From Acinetobacter dispersus (GTDB taxonomy: Bacteria > Pseudomonadota > Gammaproteobacteria > Pseudomonadales > Moraxellaceae), in the NCBI RefSeq assembly GCF_009884975.1, contig NZ_CP041970.1, forward strand, positions 620,001 through 684,000: 64,000 nucleotides of DNA, read 5' to 3'. A model generated the notes under the pieces. It searched no databases and was not told where the DNA came from. It saw only the letters and a list, made by a program, of their open reading frames with translations. Both the position numbers and the translations under genes were made by a program. The first letter of the stretch is position 1. Every line of letters starts with the position of its first letter. This document shows positions 56,744 to 64,000 of this stretch, piece after piece.

Positions 56744-57307
56744 TCAAATTTCTGTTTTACGATCAACGCTATAATGTAATTCAACCATACCTTCACCCAT
56801 GTGATGAACGGAGATCAATTTAAGTGTTGGAGCAAGTACTCTTCGGGGGAAAAGCGCTTTTCCTTTTGCAAGAGTAACCGAACCAATTTGTATAATGAGT
56901 TCATCAAGCAAATTTGCATCATAGAACTGACCAGCCAATTCGCCACCGCCTACAATCCAAATATTCTTATCCTCAATGATGGATTGTATTTCAGCATAAA
57001 CAGGAGTGATGTCTCCTTGTACAAAATGGATATTTGCACCTTCAATCAAGGGCAGTTTACGGCTGGAAAATACCCAGGTTGGCTGAGTATAAGGCCAAGG
57101 AGAACCTGTTTCAGCAGCAACTTGCTCTGCGTTATTCAATATCCATTCATAAGTTGCCGATCCCATCACTAAAGCACCAACATTTGCAATAAACGCGGGA
57201 TAACTTGAGTTATCTAGTTCGCCTAATGCAAATAACCATTCTAAAGAATCGTCTTCGGTCGCAATAAATCCATCTAGTGTACTCGCTGCAAAATACTGTA
57301 CTTTCAT
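56744..57307 (-). CDS. Dihydrofolate reductase / RibD C-terminal domain-like protein
   Basis: The 187-residue protein has the RibD C-terminal/dihydrofolate reductase fold: FAASTLDGFIATEDDSLEWL, MGSATYEWIL, IWIVGGGELAGQF. Such stand-alone proteins are often of unknown role. An ATG at 57316 is too close to the AAGGAG ribosome site, so the ATG at 57307 is chosen. It lies 100 bases behind puuE on the same strand and may be co-transcribed. No known place for it in purine breakdown. Confidence 0.75.
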   Translation of the reverse strand: MKVQYFAASTLDGFIATEDDSLEWLFALGELDNSSYPAFIANVGALVMGSATYEWILNNAEQVAAETGSPWPYTQPTWVFSSRKLPLIEGANIHFVQGDITPVYAEIQSIIEDKNIWIVGGGELAGQFYDANLLDELIIQIGSVTLAKGKALFPRRVLAPTLKLISVHHMGEGMVELHYSVDRKTEI

Positions 57308-57407
57308 CCTGATCATCTCCTTATTCTAAAGGAGTAGCTTAAAGCTTATTTTGTTTGGATAAATTGTTTAAATCGGATATACGACACATGATGACGCTTT
57401 AATAAAT

Positions 57408-58358
57408 CTAAGCCTGAAAAGGATGATGTGTATACCAATGCTCGGCAATCTGCTGACGGGTGCAAATCCAGACGCGATCATGATTTTGTACATAGTCTAG
57501 GAAACGTTGTAATGCTTTAAAGCGGGCAGGACGTCCTAAAATTCGACAATGCATACCAATTGAAAGCATCTTGGGTGAGGTTGCACCTTCTGCATACAGT
57601 ACATCAAAAGCATCTTTTAAATATTCAAAGAAATCCTCACTACGATTAAAACCAGTCGGTGAAGCAAACTTCATATCGTTGGTATCGAGCGTATAGGGAA
57701 TAATTAAATGCGGTCGTGTTGTGCCCGTTTCATTACTGAGTGTTGTCCAAAAAGGTAAGTCATCGCCGTAATAATCACTGTCATATTGCACATGATCATA
57801 TTCAGCCAATAATTGACGGGTATTGGGGCTATCGCGGCCTGTATACCAGCCCGTTGGCATTTCACCAAACAGATCTTTGAATATTTGCATGGCTTCAGCC
57901 ATATGTTGCTTCTCGGTTTCAACATCCATATTTTGATAATGAATCCAGCGTAAGCCATGTGAGACCACATCATAGTTATTTTGTTTAATCGCTTCGACCA
58001 CCAGTGGATTTCGTTGCAATGCCATCGCTACAGCAAAAATAGTCATAGGCAATTGGCGTTTGGCAAATTCCTGCTGAATGCGCCAGAAACCGACTCGTGA
58101 ACCATATTCATAGATTGAGTCCATTGAAAGGTGTCGTGCAGGATAACTTTCCGCACCACTGATTTCAGACAAGAACTGTTCCGAGCCTTCATCGCCATGC
58201 AGAATATGTTTTTCACCACCTTCCTCATAATTCAGTACAAACTGCACCGCGATTTTTGCTTGATTGGGCCATTGGGCATGGGGCGGTTGATCGGCATAAC
58301 CGACCATATCTCGAGGGTAGTCTGCTGTTAAATGAGTGTCTGTATTGGGCCAAACCAT
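57408..58358 (-). CDS. puuE: Allantoinase, polysaccharide-deacetylase fold
   Basis: The 316-residue protein is the PuuE-type allantoinase, related to polysaccharide deacetylases: YPRDMVGYADQPP near the start, FVLNYEEGGEKHILHGD, VVSHGLRWIHYQ, and PTGWYTGRDSPNT. It opens the hydantoin ring of allantoin to give allantoate for Alc. It replaces the zinc amidohydrolase allantoinase. It is transcribed away from the LysR gene at 58486. Confidence 0.92.
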   Translation of the reverse strand: MVWPNTDTHLTADYPRDMVGYADQPPHAQWPNQAKIAVQFVLNYEEGGEKHILHGDEGSEQFLSEISGAESYPARHLSMDSIYEYGSRVGFWRIQQEFAKRQLPMTIFAVAMALQRNPLVVEAIKQNNYDVVSHGLRWIHYQNMDVETEKQHMAEAMQIFKDLFGEMPTGWYTGRDSPNTRQLLAEYDHVQYDSDYYGDDLPFWTTLSNETGTTRPHLIIPYTLDTNDMKFASPTGFNRSEDFFEYLKDAFDVLYAEGATSPKMLSIGMHCRILGRPARFKALQRFLDYVQNHDRVWICTRQQIAEHWYTHHPFQA

Positions 58359-58485
58359 AGCAATGCCTGAATCGTGAAAAGGTGAATCTTCACATCAACT
58401 TAACCTAAGAAAACTTTGGGTGTCAAACACTATATTGATTTAAATCAATGGTTTGTGTGTTTTGTTTTGGTGCAAAAATACCATG

Positions 58486-59418
58486 TTATTGATGAATATT
58501 TATTAGCATGCGCGATTTTAGTGCTTCCATCTCGATAATGATTTGATTCATCATGATTTGAGCAATCCGAGAAAGTTGCCGTTTTGGTGCAACACAAAGT
58601 GCGACCGTAATTGGATGTAGACCATGGTCATTGATCGCTCTAAATTCAAATTCACCATTTTCAATATAAGGGGCTGCATCCAGATAACTCATGATGCTGA
58701 TGCCTAGGTTTTGCCTGAGCAATGAAATCATCATATGAATATCATTGCATTCGATGGTATGGCGTGGGTGAAAGTCCTGTTTTTTATATAAGGCGGTGAC
58801 ATGGTCATGAATAACCAAAGGCTCGGCAGGAATAATATGATTGAATTCCAGCGTATCAGAGAAGTAGATTTTTTCTTTATGGGCTAAAGCGTGCTGTTTA
58901 GGAATCACGAAACCCAAGGGCATTTCAATAAAGGCACTGATCTGCAATTGATGCTGATGTTTGGGATTCAGAATCAAGCCAAAGTCGAGTTCAGCATTGA
59001 TCACTAAATCAGCGATACGATCACTGTCCAAGACACGAACCTTAAAATTAATCCATGGATATTGTTGAACAATAGACTGCATTACGGCACTGACAAAGCT
59101 TTCACTGAGTGCTGCAATCATCCCAAAATCAATTGAACCGCGTTGTATGCCTTGGATTTCATTCAAACGTTTCTGTGTGATTTGGAACTCTTTTTGCCAG
59201 CTGCGTAGATCGGCATAGAGTAATTCACCAGCTAAAGTCAGCTTAAGCCCACTGGGCAAACGTTCAAATAAAGCCACACCGAGTTCTTCTTCTGCCAAAA
59301 CAATCTGCCGATGTACCGCGGAGACAGAAATAAACAGTTGATCAGCCGCTTTTCTTAAACTGCCTGTTTTGGCAACGGCAATAAAATAATCGGCAAAACG
59401 TGAAAATGGCAGCGCCAT
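58486..59418 (-). CDS. LysR-family regulator divergent from the Rieske oxygenase
   Basis: The 310-residue protein has a LysR N-terminus (FADYFIAVAKTGSLRKAADQLFISVSAVHRQIVLAEEELG) and a ligand domain (DFGMIAALSES, ISIMSYLDAAPYI). It is divergent from the HpxD-like Rieske gene, with a strong inverted repeat between them. It could also act on puuE downstream. Effector unknown. Confidence 0.85.
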   Translation of the reverse strand: MALPFSRFADYFIAVAKTGSLRKAADQLFISVSAVHRQIVLAEEELGVALFERLPSGLKLTLAGELLYADLRSWQKEFQITQKRLNEIQGIQRGSIDFGMIAALSESFVSAVMQSIVQQYPWINFKVRVLDSDRIADLVINAELDFGLILNPKHQHQLQISAFIEMPLGFVIPKQHALAHKEKIYFSDTLEFNHIIPAEPLVIHDHVTALYKKQDFHPRHTIECNDIHMMISLLRQNLGISIMSYLDAAPYIENGEFEFRAINDHGLHPITVALCVAPKRQLSRIAQIMMNQIIIEMEALKSRMLINIHQ

Positions 59419-59488
59419 TGCAAACTCACTTGAGATAAAGCAGGTTTTAATACAGAAGCAATTTTAGTGCCTGTGCTGTTCTAATTTT

Positions 59489-59514
59489 TAGAATGATGCA
59501 TATAAATCATTCTA
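59489..59514. promoter_or_regulatory. LysR-type operator in the divergent promoter
   Basis: A perfect 9-bp inverted repeat TAGAATGAT / ATCATTCTA with an 8-base spacer lies midway between the LysR gene and the Rieske oxygenase gene. Confidence 0.65.
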
Positions 59515-59582
59515 ATAGACGAGAATATTGATCTATTCCACACTGCTCATGAAGAGAAAAATCTTAAAAATGAGCACAGGAT

Positions 59583-60638
59583 ATGAACGCAATTCCATTC
59601 ATCAATCTTCCAAATAAGCCATGTCATAGCCAATTTGATGATCAGGATTGGCAGATTCTTGCACAACATTGGTATCCCGTGGCACGTATTGAAGATGTGA
59701 GCAGTAAACCGCAGCAAGTGACCTTATTGGATATGAACCTGGCTTTGTATAAGACCGAAACAGGGCAGATTCATTTAGCTCGGGATATTTGCCCGCATCG
59801 CGGTGTGCCTTTGAGTAAAGGCTGGGTTGAGGGAGATACTTTGATTTGTCCTTATCATGGACTTCATTTTAATGAAGATGGCAAATGCTCTAAAATCCCA
59901 GCTCAACCTGATTTAACTAAAATCTCAGAGCGCTTTTCGCTGACCAAGTTTCCCGTGGTTTTAAAATATGGACTGGTCTGGACCAGCATTTTGGGCAGAG
60001 ATGAAAGTTTGGCAAATTTCCCTGTATTAGACACATGGGAGAGTGAGGCACATCAAGCCATTTTACCGCCTTCAGTCGATATTGCCGGTTCAAGCGGTCG
60101 TCAATTGGAAGGTTTTATTGATGTGGCACACTTTGCTTGGGTACATCATCAGGCCTTTGCCGATCGAGATAATCCTGTTGTACCTAAATATTCGACTGAA
60201 CGTACCGATTATGGTTTGCATACAAACTACATTAGTAATGTCAGCAATTATCCGCATGGGATGCAGCATTTAGCACCTGATGATTTTTTATGGGAGCGGA
60301 TCTTTGATGTTTATCCGCCATTTTCAGCAGTGTTAACCATTCACTTCCCGAATGACGGTGTGCTCAAGATTTTAAATGCCTGTTGTCCCATCTCGCATAA
60401 TAAAACTCGCTTATTTGTACCATTAACCCGTAATTTTGATACTACGGGGGATTTACAGGCGGTGTATGATTTTAATGCGCAGATTTTTGCCGAGGATCAA
60501 GAGATGGTAGAGGCGCAAAAGCCAGAAGAATTACCTTTAGATATTAGTATGGAAGCACATTTTGAAGCAGATCGTTCTTCGACCATGTATCGCCGTATCT
60601 TGGCTGAATGGGGTTTAAGCAAACGCTATACGGTTTAG
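59583..60638 (+). CDS. Rieske oxygenase, HpxD-like
   Basis: The 351-residue protein has a Rieske centre (CPHRGVPLSKG then CPYHGLHF) and an oxygenase domain with a FIDVAHFAWVHHQAF segment carrying iron His. It resembles vanillate/HpxD-type oxygenases, and HpxD in Klebsiella is linked to hypoxanthine oxidation. No reductase gene (HpxE-type) lies in this window next to it. Purine oxidation is therefore a hypothesis from homology and place. Confidence 0.75.
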   Translation: MNAIPFINLPNKPCHSQFDDQDWQILAQHWYPVARIEDVSSKPQQVTLLDMNLALYKTETGQIHLARDICPHRGVPLSKGWVEGDTLICPYHGLHFNEDGKCSKIPAQPDLTKISERFSLTKFPVVLKYGLVWTSILGRDESLANFPVLDTWESEAHQAILPPSVDIAGSSGRQLEGFIDVAHFAWVHHQAFADRDNPVVPKYSTERTDYGLHTNYISNVSNYPHGMQHLAPDDFLWERIFDVYPPFSAVLTIHFPNDGVLKILNACCPISHNKTRLFVPLTRNFDTTGDLQAVYDFNAQIFAEDQEMVEAQKPEELPLDISMEAHFEADRSSTMYRRILAEWGLSKRYTV

Positions 60639-60720
60639 CTTGAATAAATTTGGGATATTTAAGAGATTAAATCAGAGTTGTTTATCTTCTATTAAGCCTA
60701 AATTGTTTATTTGTATAGGC

Positions 60721-60732
60721 TTGTATATACAA
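60721..60732. promoter_or_regulatory. HutC operator at the hutC promoter
   Basis: TTGTATATACAA is a perfect palindrome of the HutC type (TGTA-N2-TACA). A half-site copy (TATACAA) follows at about 60749. The same palindrome lies ahead of hutU. Confidence 0.75.
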
Positions 60733-60786
60733 TTGCGCTAAATTCAATATACAATGAGTTATAGTATTTAGTATGAGTTTTAGCCA

Positions 60787-61539
60787 ATGTCAAGAGCGAC
60801 AAAGCAAAACGATTTAGATTTGTCCTTAGAAGAAGATAGTCCTGTTCCTTTGTATTTACGTGTGAAACAAATGATTTCGCAAAAAATCTATGAAGGAACA
60901 TGGACCGTCAATAAAAAAATTCCATCAGAAAGTGAATTGGTTAATTTACTCGGCTGTAGTCGCATGACCGTGAATCGTGCCTTGCGCGAACTCACCAGTG
61001 AAGGTTTGTTAGTACGTATCCAAGGTGTTGGTTCTTTTGTTGCAGAAGGACAAGGGCGTACCGCTTTATTTCATGTCAATAATATTGCCGAAGAAATTAT
61101 TGCCCGAAACCACAAACATCATGCCGAAGTCTTGGTACTGGAACAGATTCAGGCCAATGCTGAACAAAGTATGCTGATGCAGATTCGAGAAGGGCAAAAG
61201 CTATTTCACTCAATCATCGTGCATTATGAAAATGATGTGCCTGTACAAATCGAAGATCGACTGGTTGATCCGATGTTGATTCCAGATTACTTGGCACAAG
61301 ATTTTAAGTCCATCACACCAAATGCTTATTTAATGTCGAAAGCACCCGTGACTGAAGGGGAACATGTGGTGACAGCAATTCTTGGGTCAGCACAAGAATG
61401 TAAATGGCTGAAAATAAATAAGACTGAACCTTGTCTGTTGATTCGTCGCCGTACCTGGTCGAATAAACAACTGATTTCTAGCGCACGATTGATCTATCCC
61501 GGTAGTCGTTATTATCTGGAAGGTAAGTTTACCCAATGA
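60787..61539 (+). CDS. hutC: GntR-family histidine utilisation repressor
   Basis: The 250-residue protein has a GntR winged helix (KKIPSESELVNLLGCSRMTVNRALRELTSEGLLVRIQGVGSFV) and a UTRA ligand domain (EGQKLFHSIIVHYENDVPVQIEDRLV). HutC represses hut genes until urocanate binds. It probably controls itself, as its own operator is just upstream. It overlaps hutD by four bases. Confidence 0.9.
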   Translation: MSRATKQNDLDLSLEEDSPVPLYLRVKQMISQKIYEGTWTVNKKIPSESELVNLLGCSRMTVNRALRELTSEGLLVRIQGVGSFVAEGQGRTALFHVNNIAEEIIARNHKHHAEVLVLEQIQANAEQSMLMQIREGQKLFHSIIVHYENDVPVQIEDRLVDPMLIPDYLAQDFKSITPNAYLMSKAPVTEGEHVVTAILGSAQECKWLKINKTEPCLLIRRRTWSNKQLISSARLIYPGSRYYLEGKFTQ

Positions 61540-62117
61540 TTCAACACTTAGACACGGCTGACTATAAACAGATGCTGTGGAAGAATGGTGCAGGTTATAC
61601 CATTGAGCTTGCCCGAAGTGATGGCGACAGTCTGGATAGGTTTGATTGGCGTATCTCCATGGCTGATGTCAAAACTTCGGGGGATTTCTCCAAGTTTAAT
61701 GGCATGCAACGCATCCTCACAGTATTGGAAGGTGCTGGCATCGTATTGAATATTGATGATGATTCCGAGCATCTAAAAACCTTAGAATCCGCTCAATTCA
61801 GTGGGGATAGCACGACCAGTTGTAGACTAATCGACGGGCCGATTCGGGATTTTAATCTGATTTATAATCCTGAAAAATGGCGTTCTCGCTACCAATGGAT
61901 TTTTGAGTCAGCAAGCACTGAGATTTTCAGTTCAGCCGATCTGATTTTTATTTTTAATCAGAGTCCAGAACCATTAGAAATTGAAGTGGATCGGCAGGTT
62001 TTTCGTTTAGCGCACCATGAGAGTCTTAAAATAGAGCAGCAAAAAGCATTGAAAAAACTGGTTTTAAAATCTGAGCGTTTTAAGCAAGCTTGTCTGATCG
62101 AAATCACAAAAATCTAA
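61536..62117 (+). CDS. hutD: HutD family protein
   Basis: The 193-residue protein matches the HutD cupin-like family (YKQMLWKNGAGYTIELAR, FDWRISMADVKTSGDFSKFNGMQRILTVLEG). HutD modulates histidine use, perhaps by limiting urocanate or related metabolites; no enzyme activity is established. It is coupled to hutC by the ATGA overlap and ends before a terminator. Confidence 0.9.
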   Translation: MIQHLDTADYKQMLWKNGAGYTIELARSDGDSLDRFDWRISMADVKTSGDFSKFNGMQRILTVLEGAGIVLNIDDDSEHLKTLESAQFSGDSTTSCRLIDGPIRDFNLIYNPEKWRSRYQWIFESASTEIFSSADLIFIFNQSPEPLEIEVDRQVFRLAHHESLKIEQQKALKKLVLKSERFKQACLIEITKI

Positions 62118-62135
62118 TTTTTTGCAAATTTCACG

Positions 62136-62169
62136 AAACACATATGACTTCAGGTTGTATGTGTTTTTT
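62136..62169 (+). terminator. Terminator of hutCD
   Basis: A 9-bp stem AAACACATA / TATGTGTTT with a 13-base loop is followed by a T run. Confidence 0.75.
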
Positions 62170-62276
62170 ATTGCCGATCAAAAAATAAATCTATTTATTT
62201 CATTAGCTTGTAATTTATTTTCATAAAAGAATTGAAAAGCATCTTTTCAATATAAAAGTTTTGTGTAGTATATGGA

Positions 62277-62286
62277 TGTATATACA
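62277..62286. promoter_or_regulatory. HutC operator at the hutU promoter
   Basis: TGTATATACA, continued by AG, is the same palindrome as ahead of hutC. It lies 70 bases before the hutU start, so hutU probably has its own HutC-controlled promoter. Confidence 0.75.
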
Positions 62287-62355
62287 AGTTAATACATTGC
62301 TATACAGTAAAGCAGGTTAATTTGCTGATTCAAACTCAATGGAAGGAGTCCGATT

Positions 62356-64000
62356 GTGACAACAACGACAACAAAATTTCGTGATGTAGAAATTCGCGCA
62401 CCACGTGGTACAAAGCTCAATGCAAAAAGTTGGTTAACAGAAGCACCGTTACGCATGCTAATGAACAATCTTGACCCTGATGTTGCAGAGAATCCAAAAG
62501 AGCTTGTTGTTTACGGTGGTATCGGTCGTGCTGCACGTAACTGGGAATGTTTTGACAAGATCGTTGAAACACTAAAGAATTTAGAAACTGATGAAACCTT
62601 GTTGGTCCAATCTGGTAAGCCTGTGGGTGTGTTTAAAACCCATAAAGATGCACCGCGTGTTTTGATTGCAAACTCGAATCTTGTTCCACATTGGGGAACG
62701 TGGGAGCATTTCAATGAATTGGATGCTAAAGGTTTGGCAATGTATGGTCAGATGACAGCGGGTTCTTGGATTTATATTGGTAGCCAAGGCATTGTGCAAG
62801 GCACTTACGAAACGTTTGTAGAAGCAGGTCGCCAACACTATAACGGTGATTTGACAGGTCGTTGGGTCTTGACTGCTGGTTTAGGTGGTATGGGCGGTGC
62901 ACAACCTTTAGCTGCAACATTGGCAGGCGCATGCTCACTCAATATCGAATGCCAACAAAGCAGTATCGATTTCCGTTTACGTACGCGTTATGTCGATGAG
63001 CAAGCCACTGATTTAGATGATGCTTTGGCGCGTATTGAAAAATATACCAAAGAAGGTAAGGCTGTTTCGATTGCATTACATGGCAATGCAGCAGAAATCT
63101 TACCTGAATTAGTCCGTCGTGGCGTACATCCAGACATGGTGACTGACCAAACCAGCGCACATGATCCATTAAATGGTTATTTACCAATTGGCTGGACATG
63201 GGAAGAGTACCGTCAGCGTGCTAAAACTGAGCCAGAAGTTGTAGTTAAAGCAGCGAAACAATCGATGGCACAGCACGTTCAAGCGATGTTGGATTTCCAA
63301 AAAATGGGTGTTCCAACCTTTGACTATGGCAACAACATCCGTCAAATGGCACAAGATGAAGGCGTAGCAAATGCCTTTGATTTCCCAGGCTTCGTTCCTG
63401 CCTATATCCGTCCATTGTTCTGTCGTGGTGTTGGTCCATTCCGTTGGGCTGCACTTTCAGGTGATCCAGAAGATATCTATAAGACAGATGCCAAAGTAAA
63501 AGAACTCATTCCAGATGATGAACATTTACATCGCTGGTTAGATATGGCGCGTGAACGTATTAGCTTCCAAGGTTTACCAGCGCGTATTTGCTGGGTCGGC
63601 TTAGGTTTACGTGCAAAACTCGGTTTGGCATTTAATGAAATGGTGCGTAGTGGTGAACTTTCAGCACCTATCGTGATTGGTCGTGATCATCTAGATTCAG
63701 GTTCAGTGTCTAGTCCAAACCGTGAAACAGAATCAATGAAAGATGGTTCAGATGCCGTATCTGACTGGCCGTTATTAAATGCCTTGCTCAACACTGCTGG
63801 TGGTGCGACTTGGGTGTCATTACATCACGGCGGCGGTGTAGGTATGGGCTTCTCTCAACACTCAGGTGTGGTGATCGTATGTGATGGTACTGATGAAGCA
63901 GCAGCACGTATTGCACGTGTATTGACCAATGACCCTGCGACAGGGGTGATGCGTCATGCCGATGCGGGTTATGACATTGCGATTGATTGTGCCAAAGAGC
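62356..64000 (+). CDS. hutU: Urocanate hydratase (3' end cut by window edge)
   Basis: The frame starts with GTG at 62356, seven bases after GGAAGGAG, and runs off the right edge after 548 codons. Motifs include [34 protein letters not shown] and [14 protein letters not shown] with Cys412 as the expected catalytic Cys. It converts urocanate to imidazolonepropionate with tightly bound NAD. Family members are about 560 residues, so roughly a dozen are missing. The rest of the hut genes should follow to the right. Confidence 0.93.
   Translation, partial: MTTTTTKFRDVEIRAPRGTKLNAKSWLTEAPLRMLMNNLDPDVAENPKELVVYGGIGRAARNWECFDKIVETLKNLETDETLLVQSGKPVGVFKTHKDAPRVLIANSNLVPHWGTWEHFNELDAKGLAMYGQMTAGSWIYIGSQGIVQGTYETFVEAGRQHYNGDLTGRWVLTAGLGGMGGAQPLAATLAGACSLNIECQQSSIDFRLRTRYVDEQATDLDDALARIEKYTKEGKAVSIALHGNAAEILPELVRRGVHPDMVTDQTSAHDPLNGYLPIGWTWEEYRQRAKTEPEVVVKAAKQSMAQHVQAMLDFQKMGVPTFDYGNNIRQMAQDEGVANAFDFPGFVPAYIRPLFCRGVGPFRWAALSGDPEDIYKTDAKVKELIPDDEHLHRWLDMARERISFQGLPARICWVGLGLRAKLGLAFNEMVRSGELSAPIVIGRDHLDSGSVSSPNRETESMKDGSDAVSDWPLLNALLNTAGGATWVSLHHGGGVGMGFSQHSGVVIVCDGTDEAAARIARVLTNDPATGVMRHADAGYDIAIDCAKE

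Overview
The window reads as a chromosomal segment of an Acinetobacter species. The evidence is the gene order pcaIJFBDKCHG-quiBCXA preceded by a divergent IclR-type regulator (pcaU), a CntA/CntB carnitine monooxygenase cluster, and a hut operon with HutC-type operators. No rRNA, tRNA, CRISPR array, transposase or integrase was seen. Both edges cut genes: an AraC-type regulator on the left loses its last residues, and hutU on the right loses roughly its last dozen.

Layout: (1) 1-8.3 kb holds a Baeyer-Villiger monooxygenase with a divergent AraC regulator, a convergent pair of hydrolase-like genes, and a LysR gene divergent from an ankyrin lipoprotein / nucleobase deaminase / MFS exporter set. 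(2) 8.4-12.5 kb is a type VI secretion module: a VgrG with a C-terminal extension, an AT-rich GxSxG lipase-like effector, and a lipoprotein that is the likely immunity partner. (3) 12.7-23.5 kb is carnitine use: a porin, an EamA transporter, a LysR regulator, D-malate dehydrogenase, a BCCT transporter, an alpha/beta hydrolase, CntA, a semialdehyde dehydrogenase and CntB. (4) 23.6-26.9 kb is an aspartate decarboxylase plus an aspartate:alanine exchanger. (5) 27.5-42.9 kb is the beta-ketoadipate (protocatechuate) and quinate/shikimate cluster. (6) 43.1-60.6 kb is purine/urate/allantoin catabolism and transport. (7) 60.8 kb to the end is the start of histidine utilisation.

In the quinate part, QuiA is membrane bound and QuiB, QuiC and QuiX carry signal peptides, so quinate is probably converted to protocatechuate in the periplasm. 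PcaK then imports it and PcaGH-B-C-D-IJ-F degrade it to succinyl-CoA and acetyl-CoA. In the purine part, HpxO, UraH, UraD, PuuE, Alc and AllA take urate to glyoxylate and urea. No molybdenum xanthine dehydrogenase is present here; a 2-oxoglutarate/Fe(II) oxygenase and an HpxD-like Rieske oxygenase lie in the cluster instead.

The most unusual signal is at 52283-52487, ahead of the purine-cluster ABC transporter and amidohydrolase. A textbook sigma-54 promoter would start transcription at about 52310. The resulting leader can be folded by hand into a compact RNA: an 8-bp closing helix, a three-way junction, and a nested four-way junction with almost no unpaired bases. A separate 8-bp hairpin then buries the ribosome binding site. 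This looks like a riboswitch-type leader and I could not match it to a class I know. Further sigma-54-like elements precede uraD, hpxO and alc, and GntR-type palindromes lie near those three, suggesting joint nitrogen and substrate control of the purine genes.
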